Notes: generated from the letters alone by a model not told the origin. Shown: positions 1 to 8,050, numbered from the stretch's first letter. The stretch is DNA of 11,197 bases from JBJFGR01 sp051892875 (GCA_051892875.1 JBJFGR010000087.1:1-11197), one strand, 5' to 3'. Numbers and translations: made by a program.

Positions 1-22
1 ATTATTAACAATTTGTATAATT

Positions 23-314
23 TTATAGTTTTTTATAGATCCTAATTAGCGGTAATGCAATAATTCCAGGTAAACCTAAAGCAGCGGAAGATAAAGAAGC
101 TTTTATTGTTTGACTAGTGATGCATACATTAGCAAAATCGTTTATTTCTTTTTGATTATAAAAATCAATAGGAGAAGAATTAATTATTTTTTGAAGAGTT
201 TCTTCATCAACTTTATCTCCAAAAAAATCTTTTAAAAAATCATCTCTTCTAACAAAAAGTCCAGGAATTTTAAGTATGCAAGTAAGCAAAACATCAAAAT
301 CTATTTTTTTTCAT
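23..314 (-). pseudogene. Frameshifted, C-terminally truncated remnant of an EcsC-like membrane-associated protein
   Basis: An open frame runs from 289 down to a TAA at 23-25 and has only a TTG at its head. The frame extends upstream through DFDV, and an ATG lies at 314-312 followed by eight A residues. With seven A residues that ATG would read MKKIDFDVLL straight into the open frame, so the true start is probably 314 and one base has been gained. The product (IPGLFVRRDDFLKDFF, then ASLSSAALGLPG) resembles the N-terminal third of an EcsC-like family in which an LPG motif precedes a long hydrophobic region. Here it stops about ten residues after LPG, where that family normally continues for well over a hundred residues. 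It is therefore damaged at both ends. The family call rests on remembered pattern only; the frameshift is read directly. Confidence 0.5.
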
Positions 315-506
315 GTTTATTACCGTTTTCATTTATAATAATTTGATTTAAAATTAATAATTAAAATTATAGTATTCATTTTTTATAAAACAATGAGCTG
401 ATGTGAGAAATTTGATAAACTCAATAATTTTTTATTTTTGTTTTGTTAATATTTTTATACTGTCTTGCATATGGTAAATCACTACTGATAAATATTTTGA
501 GATTTT

Positions 507-1151
507 ATGAATAAAAAAACTATATCTGAGATTTTTGAGATTTTTTCAAAAGATAATCCAAATCCTAAATCAGAATTAAAATTCAGCAACAATTTTGAGC
601 TTTTATGTGCGGTAGTTCTGTCAGCTCAAACAACAGATGCTCAAGTGAATAAGGTAACTCCTTCGCTTTTTTATGAGGCTCCAAATCCTTATAAAATGGT
701 TGAATTGGGGATTGAAAGGATTCAATTACTAATATCAAGCATTGGATTAAATAAAGCGAAGTCAAAGTACCTCTATGAATTGAGTAAAGACTTGATTGAT
801 AAATATTCAGGATGTGTTCCAAATGATGAGGCTGAATTAGTAACTCTCCCAGGGGTAGGTATTAAAACAGCAAGAGTTGTTCAAAATATCGCTTTTAATA
901 AAAATACTATAGCTGTTGATACTCATATATTTAGAGTGGCTACAAGAATTGGATTAAGTAATGCAAAAACTCCCAATAAGATGAGTGATTTTTTAGAAAA
1001 AATAATACCTATTCAATATTTACACAATGCCCATCATTATTTAATTCTACATGGTAGATATATTTGTAAAGCTAGAAATCCAAAATGTGAAGAGTGCAAA
1101 ATTTCAAATTACTGTAAATATTTTAAAACACACAAAAATACTTCAATCTAA
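507..1151 (+). CDS. nth: Endonuclease III, base-excision repair glycosylase/AP lyase
   Basis: This DNA glycosylase removes oxidised pyrimidines and nicks the resulting abasic site. The 214 residues match the usual length of the family (E. coli 211). The helix-hairpin-helix reads LPGVGIKTA at 114-122 with the catalytic lysine at K120, followed by VDTHIFRV with the catalytic aspartate at D138. The C-terminal [4Fe-4S] loop has C187, C194, C197 and C203 in the exact C-x6-C-x2-C-x5-C spacing. These are the same residue numbers as in E. coli Nth, which supports the ATG at 507. The ribosome site is weak (TGAG at 498-501). The gene appears to stand alone: a 183-base AT-rich gap separates it from the next gene. 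In many gammaproteobacteria nth ends the rnf (rsx) electron-transport cluster; upstream here is a pseudogene on the other strand, so that linkage is absent. Confidence 0.96.
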   Translation: MNKKTISEIFEIFSKDNPNPKSELKFSNNFELLCAVVLSAQTTDAQVNKVTPSLFYEAPNPYKMVELGIERIQLLISSIGLNKAKSKYLYELSKDLIDKYSGCVPNDEAELVTLPGVGIKTARVVQNIAFNKNTIAVDTHIFRVATRIGLSNAKTPNKMSDFLEKIIPIQYLHNAHHYLILHGRYICKARNPKCEECKISNYCKYFKTHKNTSI

Positions 1152-1296
1152 AAAGTTTTTTTATTTAAAAAATGATAATTTTTAAAAATACTTAAACAAT
1201 AGTTGAACTAGATAATTTGTTTAGTTAAATTAGCTGAATTGTAAATTATCCTTTAAAAATAAAGTCCATATAACATAATTTAAAAAAAAACTAATA

Positions 1297-1302
1297 TATA
1301 AT
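1297..1302 (+). promoter_or_regulatory. Candidate -10 box for the large gene at 1341
   Basis: A perfect TATAAT lies 39 bases upstream of the preferred start codon, in the gap after nth. No good -35 hexamer sits 16-18 bases further upstream (CATAAT at 17), and the region is so AT-rich that chance matches are expected, so this is tentative. Confidence 0.35.
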
Positions 1303-1328
1303 AAGGTAAGTTTTTCATTTTACGCTTT

Positions 1329-1333
1329 AAAGG
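1329..1333 (+). promoter_or_regulatory. Ribosome binding site that decides between two ATG codons
   Basis: AAAGG ends one base before the ATG at 1335 but seven bases before the in-frame ATG at 1341. Seven bases is a normal spacing and one is not, so translation more likely begins at 1341 (MIDNYNNG) than at 1335 (MNMIDNYNNG). Confidence 0.6.
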
Positions 1334-1340
1334 TATGAAT

Positions 1341-4300
1341 ATGATCGATAATTATAATAATGGAAGTGTTTTACAAGCATTTATTAGAGATTTTACCATT
1401 TATGTTGAAGAGAATTGTTTTCAGAACCCTGATTTACTAGAAGAATTTGCAAATGTAACAGCACCCATTTTTAAAAAATATAATAAACAAGTTTTAATAA
1501 ATTACGATTTTTATACTTCAAGCAGAAAAATTATTGCAGAGGATAATTGTATAAAGGTTTCTTTAAATACGTTAAAGAATTATCCCTCAGTAGTGTATCA
1601 TAGTAGTAGTGATTTTGAATCATTGATGTTAGATTTAAGAAATTCTGGTAATTGTTTATTAATTACTCAAGATCACGAAAGAGGTGTTCTAGCTAATAAT
1701 ATTATTACGACAGATGAATCAAAAGATTTTTTTGTAAAATCTATGAATGCATCTGCTGAATTAGAAAACTTTAAAGATATAAAGAGCAAATATAATTCTC
1801 TTGGAAACAGTGCTATTGATGCTGTGAAAATGGATAGTATTATTATTGATCTATCCTCTTTAAAGATGGAGGCAACTAATTGGTTTATAGAAGACTTACT
1901 AATGACTCCAAATAATGAACATGCAACAGTATATATACTAATAAATGAAATCGATAGTTTGTCAGCTCAAGCTGTTATCGCAAGAGAAATGGAAAAATTT
2001 TACTCAAGAATGCAACGAGATAACGCTATAAAAGCAGATCCTGAGTTGGTAAACCGTGATGACACGTCAATTGTACGAAAATTTCGTCAAAATACAAATG
2101 TTGCTGTTTTAACTTTTAGTAATGACCAGTCTGGAAAAATTTATTGCATGAATGAAAAGGATTTATCTGGTCATAAAGTTATTCCTTTTAAAATTGTAAA
2201 TTCTTTATTATCAGTTGATTACTCATGTGCATGGGCAAAAGATATCAAAAAAGTATACGATATGATAATTGAAGAATTATCTGATACAATTGATAGTTTT
2301 GCAAAATATGCAGAAATGGCTAGCGAAAAAAGAAAAGATGAGCAATCTTTAATGTCTTTAACGAGCAAGGAACATTCGACTGAAGAAGATAAAACGGATA
2401 GTAAAAAAAATTCTAATCAACAAATGGTAGAAAATACAGTGAATCTGAAAGAAAATTCAGACAATAGTCCTAATTTAAATAATGCAAGTAATATCGCTAA
2501 TAAAAATATTGATCTTTCAGAAAACAATGAAGATATTGTTGATATTATGGATATTGATTCTCCATTAGAAAGTGAAAGTATTTCAGTGGATATTGATGAT
2601 GCTGTAGATGTTATAAATCCTGGTTTAGCAGCACAAAAAGAAAATGTTGTTCTTGATAATGATTTTTCTATGGATGCAAAAGTGGTTACTTCTGCAGAAA
2701 ACTTATTAAAATCAACTGAAACAAAAAATGTTAAGGCAGAAATTGGTTTAGTTGAAAAACCTAAAAAGAAGAGTAATGACGATTTGTTATCTTCTATTTT
2801 AGCAAAAAATAAGACGGCTGTTGAAAATACAAAGAGAAAAGAAGAAATTCAAAAAGCCGAAAGTAATAAGCCTGTATTTTTAACATCAACAAGTGCTTGT
2901 TTTACAATTTCAAAAAAACAGTGGGCGGATTTAGAGGAGGCTCATCGTAAGGAAGCTGAAGAGGATGCTGAGTTAGAACGTTTACAAAAAGAAAAGGAAA
3001 AAGCTGATAATAATACAAATGTGTCTGCTCAAGAAAATGATATCATTGTTGTTGCCAAAGAATCAGAAGATGAAATACCTATTGTTCAGAAACGAGAACC
3101 AAAAAGTTTTAAATTAAATGGTTCAAGTATTGGTTTTAATTTAACACCTGCACAACAAGAAACACTCATAAAGAAACGAGAAGAAGAACAAAAGCTAAAA
3201 GAACTCGAGCAAGATATAAAAATTCTTGAAGAAGAAAGATCAGCAAGTGAAACATCATCAAAATCAATAGCAGAATCTAGTTCATCAGGTGATAATGTTG
3301 TTAAATTAACAGGCGAAACTGTTGTATTTGATATATCCAAAGAAGAGCGTGAGGTATTAGAAAATGCCCGTCGTTTAAATAGAGAAGCTAAAATAGCTGC
3401 AAAGAAGGCTGAATACGAAAGACATAAAAAGGAATTAGAAGAATTAAATAGAGAAATTTCTTTAATTAAAGCTATTGAAGAATATGAAATATCAAGTGTA
3501 GACGAAGAATTTGTATTTGATCCTGAAAAAGATGTAAAAGAATCAACTACAATCGATATTGAAGGATTTAATATTTCTCCAGAACAGAGAGATAAAATTA
3601 GACGTTATGAAGCTTCTCAAAGACCTGAAGTGGAAATAAAGCGAAATTTATCTAAAGCTAGTGCTTATAATCCTTCAGATAATAGACAAAGAAATTTTAA
3701 TGCTACCGATACTAAATTAAGAGATGTAACTGATGTTAAAGGATTTAATCCTACAACATTTAGTGATACCATCACACCGACTCATGTTGTTAAAACAAAT
3801 ATTGAAAAGGCTTCAAATGATTATTCAGCTATTAATCAGTATATAATTGAAAAGCAAAAGTCATTAGAAGAAAATCCTATTCAGTACACGGCTTTAAATC
3901 AAACAGTGGTTAAATCTTCTGAAACTATTGAAATAGTTGAAGCTAATACAAATAAAAATAAAGCTGATATATTGGCAAAGAAACTAGATTTTAACACTAT
4001 TGATGGCTTAACAAATAAACCAGCGGAATCATTTGTTTATACAGGTAAAGCATTTCAAGCACCTATATCTTTAACTGATGTAAAAATACCAATGTTAGGT
4101 GATGTTGTAAAAATAGGTGAAAGAGAAATTACCTTGGAAAAAGTTATTTATTTAACACCTCATTGGAGTGTTTATAGTTTAGATACAACTAGAGATATTC
4201 GTATAATGGGTAAGCAAATATTAAATGATAATTTAGTTGCTAAATTAGGTGTTATGGCTAAGAATCAGCTTACAATTAATGACATAAAGTGGGTTAATTC

Positions 4301-5357
4301 CTTAGTACGTAATTCTGATGGAGAAGTTGTAGGATATGTAACATCTAAGAATATCAACAAGAGCTTAAATAGTATTTGTCGTAATGATTCAGATTTCTTA
4401 AATGGTAAAACAAGATTAGATTTATTGGAAATAGCAATCAGTTTTGTATCATTTGTTAAAGAATTACATAAGTATAATGTTTTTTTGGGTTTTGAGGACT
4501 TAAATTCATTATGTGTTTCATCTAATAATTTAGTATCTCTAAGTTATGTTGAAAGAATTCAAGTGGGCGATATGAAGTACCTTGCAGGAGATAATTCAGT
4601 TTTAGCACCTGAACTTGTTGAAAATAATACAGATATTGCAAGTATTAAAACTGATAATTATGTTGTAGCACATGTTCTATTTAAGTTGCTATTCCAAGGT
4701 TTAAGCCCATATGTAGTTAATCTTAATCAAGGTTTACCAATTGATAGATTACTAGGTTTTAGATTCCCTGTTGATGCATTTGATGAACAAGATTATGATC
4801 CAAATGGTCATCTATTAGGTATTAATGAATGGTCATATTTCCCTGAATATGTGAAAAAATCATTTATACAGAGCTTGTATCTAGGCTATCACAATGTATC
4901 GTGTAGATTAAGTACAGAAGAATGGATAGATGTTTTATCAAAGTGGAAAGAAGAATTAAAATCTCATAAATTACCTCAAAAAGCAATGGATATTGTTGCT
5001 AATTCAAAAAATACAGTTTCAAATAGTGATTTTGTAAACTGCAAAGCGTGTAATGAATTAGTTTTAAAAGATGAGGCTGAGTTAACTGGAGGTTTATGTC
5101 ATCATTGCTTTGTTAAAAATGGGAAAATTGTTAAATGTGCATGTTGTGGTGAAGAAACAATAATTTCCCATAAAGATTCATTAAATAATGTTTTGAGTGC
5201 ATTATGTACGGATTGTCAGTTGCTTGCTTTAGATGTAAAAGGTATTGCAAAATGTACTAAATGCCAAAAATTATATAAAGTAAATCAAGCTTATTTAAAA
5301 GTCTTTGGAGATAAGGCAAAGGAATGTTGTCCGGATTGTCTAGCTATAAATAAGTAA
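1341..5357 (+). CDS. Giant multidomain protein: PIN-like N-terminus, repeat/coiled-coil middle, degenerate TerY-P-type kinase domain, three zinc ribbons
   Basis: I do not recognise the whole protein (1338 residues from 1341; numbering below counts from the ATG at 1335). Residues 50-125 and 165-290 look like two PIN-type alpha/beta segments: a hydrophobic strand ending in Asp (SIIIDLSSL), a YILINEIDSL stretch, then VAVLTFSNDQSG. Residues 340-430 are acidic, Asn/Ser-rich and probably unstructured. Residues 513-764 hold four copies of a short F-x-[IL]-[ST] repeat, followed by charged helices. Residues 923-1208 resemble the kinase of TerY-P stress modules (APELV at 1091, VLFKLLFQGLSPY at 1114-1126, STEEWIDVL at 1193-1201), but the catalytic positions look replaced. 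Residues 1236-1335 carry three paired-CxxC zinc ribbons. There is no signal peptide or membrane segment, so it is probably cytosolic. It may be a stress or nucleic-acid-linked scaffold, but its function is unknown. Confidence 0.9.
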   Translation: MIDNYNNGSVLQAFIRDFTIYVEENCFQNPDLLEEFANVTAPIFKKYNKQVLINYDFYTSSRKIIAEDNCIKVSLNTLKNYPSVVYHSSSDFESLMLDLRNSGNCLLITQDHERGVLANNIITTDESKDFFVKSMNASAELENFKDIKSKYNSLGNSAIDAVKMDSIIIDLSSLKMEATNWFIEDLLMTPNNEHATVYILINEIDSLSAQAVIAREMEKFYSRMQRDNAIKADPELVNRDDTSIVRKFRQNTNVAVLTFSNDQSGKIYCMNEKDLSGHKVIPFKIVNSLLSVDYSCAWAKDIKKVYDMIIEELSDTIDSFAKYAEMASEKRKDEQSLMSLTSKEHSTEEDKTDSKKNSNQQMVENTVNLKENSDNSPNLNNASNIANKNIDLSENNEDIVDIMDIDSPLESESISVDIDDAVDVINPGLAAQKENVVLDNDFSMDAKVVTSAENLLKSTETKNVKAEIGLVEKPKKKSNDDLLSSILAKNKTAVENTKRKEEIQKAESNKPVFLTSTSACFTISKKQWADLEEAHRKEAEEDAELERLQKEKEKADNNTNVSAQENDIIVVAKESEDEIPIVQKREPKSFKLNGSSIGFNLTPAQQETLIKKREEEQKLKELEQDIKILEEERSASETSSKSIAESSSSGDNVVKLTGETVVFDISKEEREVLENARRLNREAKIAAKKAEYERHKKELEELNREISLIKAIEEYEISSVDEEFVFDPEKDVKESTTIDIEGFNISPEQRDKIRRYEASQRPEVEIKRNLSKASAYNPSDNRQRNFNATDTKLRDVTDVKGFNPTTFSDTITPTHVVKTNIEKASNDYSAINQYIIEKQKSLEENPIQYTALNQTVVKSSETIEIVEANTNKNKADILAKKLDFNTIDGLTNKPAESFVYTGKAFQAPISLTDVKIPMLGDVVKIGEREITLEKVIYLTPHWSVYSLDTTRDIRIMGKQILNDNLVAKLGVMAKNQLTINDIKWVNSLVRNSDGEVVGYVTSKNINKSLNSICRNDSDFLNGKTRLDLLEIAISFVSFVKELHKYNVFLGFEDLNSLCVSSNNLVSLSYVERIQVGDMKYLAGDNSVLAPELVENNTDIASIKTDNYVVAHVLFKLLFQGLSPYVVNLNQGLPIDRLLGFRFPVDAFDEQDYDPNGHLLGINEWSYFPEYVKKSFIQSLYLGYHNVSCRLSTEEWIDVLSKWKEELKSHKLPQKAMDIVANSKNTVSNSDFVNCKACNELVLKDEAELTGGLCHHCFVKNGKIVKCACCGEETIISHKDSLNNVLSALCTDCQLLALDVKGIAKCTKCQKLYKVNQAYLKVFGDKAKECCPDCLAINK
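2871..3626 (+). repeat. Four degenerate protein-level repeats inside the large gene
   Basis: Four units share a short strand motif F-x-[IL]-[ST] followed by an E/Q/R-rich helix: ACFTISKKQW (521-530), IGFNLTPAQQ (599-608), VVFDISKEER (663-672) and EGFNISPEQR (743-752). The key Phe is at 523, 601, 665 and 745, so the period is about 64-80 residues. In the first three the motif is preceded by a second strand-like piece (FLTSTS, FKLNGSS, VKLTGET) and followed by a long charged helix that looks coiled-coil. The repeats have diverged at DNA level, which suggests old duplication under protein-level selection. Confidence 0.7.
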
Positions 5358-5395
5358 TTTTTTAGCTAGAAAAAGAACCGATGTTTTGGATATAG

Positions 5396-5457
5396 ATTGT
5401 ATCAGTTTATTTAAATAATTTGAGACATATTAATTATTTATGATATTCTGATACAAT
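5396..5457. repeat. Nested inverted repeat upstream of uvrY
   Basis: ATTGTATCAG at 5396-5405 is the exact reverse complement of CTGATACAAT at 5448-5457. Inside the intervening 42 bases, TAAATAATT at 5412-5420 pairs perfectly with AATTATTTA at 5432-5440, leaving an 11-base loop. As RNA this would be a two-tier hairpin. The bases after it are T-rich (TTGTTTTG) but not a clean run, so it could be a weak terminator for the preceding gene, or a palindromic protein site just upstream of the probable uvrY promoter. Confidence 0.55.
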
Positions 5458-5461
5458 TGTT

Positions 5462-5490
5462 TTGTGACTTTATATATAATAATATAGTAT
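5462..5490 (+). promoter_or_regulatory. Candidate uvrY promoter
   Basis: TTGTGA at 5462-5467 and TAGTAT at 5485-5490 are separated by 17 bases, each matching four of six consensus bases. The predicted transcript would start about 25 bases before the TTG start codon. Other AT-rich hexamers nearby, including a perfect TATAAT at 5475-5480 without a correctly spaced -35, could also serve. Confidence 0.4.
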
Positions 5491-5521
5491 TGTATATGCT
5501 AATTATCTAGTTGGTGAAAAA

Positions 5522-6175
5522 TTGATAAATATATTTCTTGTTGATGATCATGATCTTGTCCGCACGGGGATTAAAAAGATCTTAAATGATACAAAAGGCA
5601 TCAAAGTTATAGGAGAAGCAAGCAATGGTGAAAATGCCGTTGCATGGTGTAGACAACACCAATGTGATATCATTTTGATGGATATGAGTATGCCAGGTAT
5701 TGATGGCATAGAGGCTACAAAGCGAATAATTCGTTATAATCCTTTTGCAAAGATTATAATGCTAACAGTTCATACAAGTGAACCCATACCCACCCAAGTG
5801 ATGAAGGCTGGAGCCTTAGGTTTTTTGACTAAAGGGGCTTCCACTGAAGAGATGGTTAAGGCTATACAATTAGTTTATTCAGGAAAAAGATATCTTGAAC
5901 CAAATGTTGCCCAGATGATGGCTTTAGATAGAATTCCTGGTTCTTCTAGCAAGGAAGTTGATGATGGTAACCCTTTTTCTTTGTTAGCTGACCGTGAGTT
6001 ACAAATTAGTACTATGATTTCTCAAGGTATGAAAGTTAATGAAATTGCTGACAGATTAGCAATTAGTCCAAAAACTGTAAATAGTTATAGATATCGAGTA
6101 TTTAAAAAGTTAGGAATCAATGGTGACGTTGAATTAACAAGATTAGCTATTCGTCATGGTTTAGATGGTAAATAG
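5522..6175 (+). CDS. uvrY: Response regulator UvrY/GacA, NarL-type DNA-binding partner of BarA/GacS
   Basis: This two-component response regulator, when phosphorylated, activates the small RNAs of the Csr/Rsm carbon-storage system. The 217-residue length fits the family. The receiver domain occupies residues 1-120: acidic pocket D8 and D9, phospho-acceptor D54 in MDMSMPG, T82 and K104. The LuxR/NarL helix-turn-helix occupies about 152-215 (KVNEIADRLAISPKTVNSYR). The close match to E. coli UvrY across both domains fixes the identity. The start is a TTG at 5522, the same unusual start as E. coli uvrY, with GGTGA at 5513-5517 as ribosome site only four bases away. uvrC follows after five bases, the usual gammaproteobacterial arrangement. 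Neither the BarA sensor nor CsrB-type RNAs are visible in the window. Confidence 0.95.
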   Translation: MINIFLVDDHDLVRTGIKKILNDTKGIKVIGEASNGENAVAWCRQHQCDIILMDMSMPGIDGIEATKRIIRYNPFAKIIMLTVHTSEPIPTQVMKAGALGFLTKGASTEEMVKAIQLVYSGKRYLEPNVAQMMALDRIPGSSSKEVDDGNPFSLLADRELQISTMISQGMKVNEIADRLAISPKTVNSYRYRVFKKLGINGDVELTRLAIRHGLDGK

Positions 6176-6180
6176 TATAA

Positions 6181-8016
6181 ATGTCTGAATTTGATAGTTC
6201 AGCTTTTTTAGCTACTGTTCCTCATTCAAGTGGTGTTTATAGAATGTATAATTCTGTAAACACCATTATTTATATTGGAAAAGCCAAAGATTTAAAAAAA
6301 AGATTGTCGCAATATTTTTTAAAGGATGTAAATTCGTTAAAGACATTAAAATTAGTGTCTAATATAAGTCATATTGAATTCACTGTAACATTTTCAGAAA
6401 GTGAAGCTTTAATACTCGAGTGTAATTTAATTAAAAAATTCAGCCCGAAATATAATATTTTATTAAAAGATGATAAGTCTTATCCTTATATATTTTTAAG
6501 TGAAGGAAAACATCCTCGTATTAATAGTCACAGAGGAGCTAAAATAGAAAAGGGTGAGTACTTTGGTCCTTTTCCTAGTTCTGGAGCTGTTAGAGATTCT
6601 CTACATTTAATTCAAAAGATATTTCCAATTCGTCAATGTGCTGATAACATATACCGAAATCGCAGCCGTCCTTGTTTAATGTATCAATTAGGTAGATGTT
6701 TAGCTCCTTGTATTAAAGAGGTTTGTTCTGATAGATTTTACCAAGAACAAGTAAATCTGTTACGTTTATTTTTGCAGGGTAAAAATCAAGAAGTTTTAAA
6801 TCAGCTTGTTTTAAAAATGGAGCAACAGAGTGAAAATTTAGAGTTCGAAGAGGCTGCAAAAACAAGAGATCAACTTCTTGCTTTAAGAAAGATACAAGAG
6901 CAACAGAGTGTATGTGGTGAAATTGATAATGATATAGATGTTTTAGGTGTTGCTATTTCTGAAGGTATAGCAAGTGTACACGTTTTGTTTATTCGTAACA
7001 AAAAAATCTTAGGCACAAGAAATTATTTTCCTAATTTACCACTAGATAATTCTATTGAAGAGTTAACTAGTAATTTCTTGACACAATTTTATTTACATTC
7101 TCATTTAGGTAGAAGTTTGCCTCAGGAAATTATTTGTTCTCTTGATAGTAGTATATCTGAGCCATTAACTACTGCTATAAAAGAAATACATAAAGTGAAT
7201 GTAAAAATATTAAGTAATGTCCGTTCAGAGAGAGCAAAATATTTAAGATTAGCCCAAGCTAATGCTGAAGCTTCATTGAAAGCTAAAGCTAGTCATATTA
7301 ATACTATAAAAGATAGAATTAATGCTTTTGAAGAAACTTTTGGTATCTATGGTATTGAAAGAATGGAATGTTATGATATATCTCATACAATGGGAGAATT
7401 AACAGTTGCTTCTTGTGTTGTTTTTAATCGTGAAGGGCCAAATACAAAAGAATATAGGAGGTTTAATATAGCAGGTATTACTCCAGGGGATGATTTTGCT
7501 GCAATGAATCAAGTTTTAACTAGAAGATTTTTAAATATAAAAAATTCAGAAATTCCACAAATAGTTTTTATTGATGGAGGTTTAGGGCAATTACATGAGG
7601 CAGAAAATATTATTAGTGAAATGTTTTCAAATCAGGAAGAAGTTGTACAACCAACACTTATTGGTATTGCCAAAGGAGAGGGAAGAAAACCAGGTCTAGA
7701 AACTTTAATAATGGGGTACACTCATGAAGAGTATTCTTTATCAATTGATAATCCAGCATTACAGTTGGTATTGCATATAAGAGATGAGTCTCATCGTTTT
7801 GCAATAACAGGTCATCGTAATAAAAGACAGCAATCTCGAACAACTTCTCGATTACAGGATATACCTGGAATTGGAGCTAAAAGACGACAAACTCTTTTAA
7901 AGCATCTTGGTGGAATGCAGGAGATTTTTAAATCTAGTGCGGATGAATTAGCAAAAGTTCCTGGAATAAGCAAAAGATTAGCTCAAGAAATTTATGATTT
8001 TTTACATACTAATTAA
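6181..8016 (+). CDS. uvrC: UvrABC excision nuclease subunit C
   Basis: UvrC makes both incisions around a DNA lesion after UvrA and UvrB have located it. The 611 residues are full length (E. coli 610). The GIY-YIG nuclease domain starts with GVY at 18-20 and YIG at 31-33, with R41 and E80 as the expected catalytic Arg and Glu. C153, C165, C173 and C177 match the cysteines of the iron-sulfur cluster described for E. coli UvrC. The UVR domain that binds UvrB spans about 203-238 (NLEFEEAAKTRDQL). The RNase H-like 5' nuclease has D399, D438, D465 and H538. Two helix-hairpin-helix motifs (IPGIGAKRR, VPGISKRL) end the protein. It has no strong ribosome site of its own and begins five bases after uvrY, so translational coupling is likely. 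No clear terminator follows. Confidence 0.97.
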   Translation: MSEFDSSAFLATVPHSSGVYRMYNSVNTIIYIGKAKDLKKRLSQYFLKDVNSLKTLKLVSNISHIEFTVTFSESEALILECNLIKKFSPKYNILLKDDKSYPYIFLSEGKHPRINSHRGAKIEKGEYFGPFPSSGAVRDSLHLIQKIFPIRQCADNIYRNRSRPCLMYQLGRCLAPCIKEVCSDRFYQEQVNLLRLFLQGKNQEVLNQLVLKMEQQSENLEFEEAAKTRDQLLALRKIQEQQSVCGEIDNDIDVLGVAISEGIASVHVLFIRNKKILGTRNYFPNLPLDNSIEELTSNFLTQFYLHSHLGRSLPQEIICSLDSSISEPLTTAIKEIHKVNVKILSNVRSERAKYLRLAQANAEASLKAKASHINTIKDRINAFEETFGIYGIERMECYDISHTMGELTVASCVVFNREGPNTKEYRRFNIAGITPGDDFAAMNQVLTRRFLNIKNSEIPQIVFIDGGLGQLHEAENIISEMFSNQEEVVQPTLIGIAKGEGRKPGLETLIMGYTHEEYSLSIDNPALQLVLHIRDESHRFAITGHRNKRQQSRTTSRLQDIPGIGAKRRQTLLKHLGGMQEIFKSSADELAKVPGISKRLAQEIYDFLHTN

Positions 8017-8050
8017 AATATGATATAGCTCAGAAATAAAAATAATTTAA

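Noticed and set aside
583..822. 79-codon minus-strand open frame
   Set aside because: It lies wholly inside nth, antisense to conserved sequence, and shows no family features; a shadow frame.
1152..1334. Terminator after nth
   Set aside because: The A and T runs make weak self-complementarity only; no stem with any G-C content followed by a T run was found.
1335..1340. Upstream ATG of the large gene
   Set aside because: Only one base separates it from AAAGG; the ATG at 1341 has normal spacing. Not excluded, but less likely.
3086..3340. 84-codon minus-strand open frame
   Set aside because: Antisense to the repeat region of the large gene; its Ser/Phe-rich product is what reversed Glu/Lys codons give.
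7658..7843. 61-codon minus-strand open frame
   Set aside because: Antisense to the conserved nuclease region of uvrC, without ribosome site or recognisable motif.
8026..8033. TAGCTCAG, resembling the tRNA D-arm (A box)
   Set aside because: No matching T-arm (GGTTCGA-like) sequence or acceptor stem lies at the right distance; not a tRNA.
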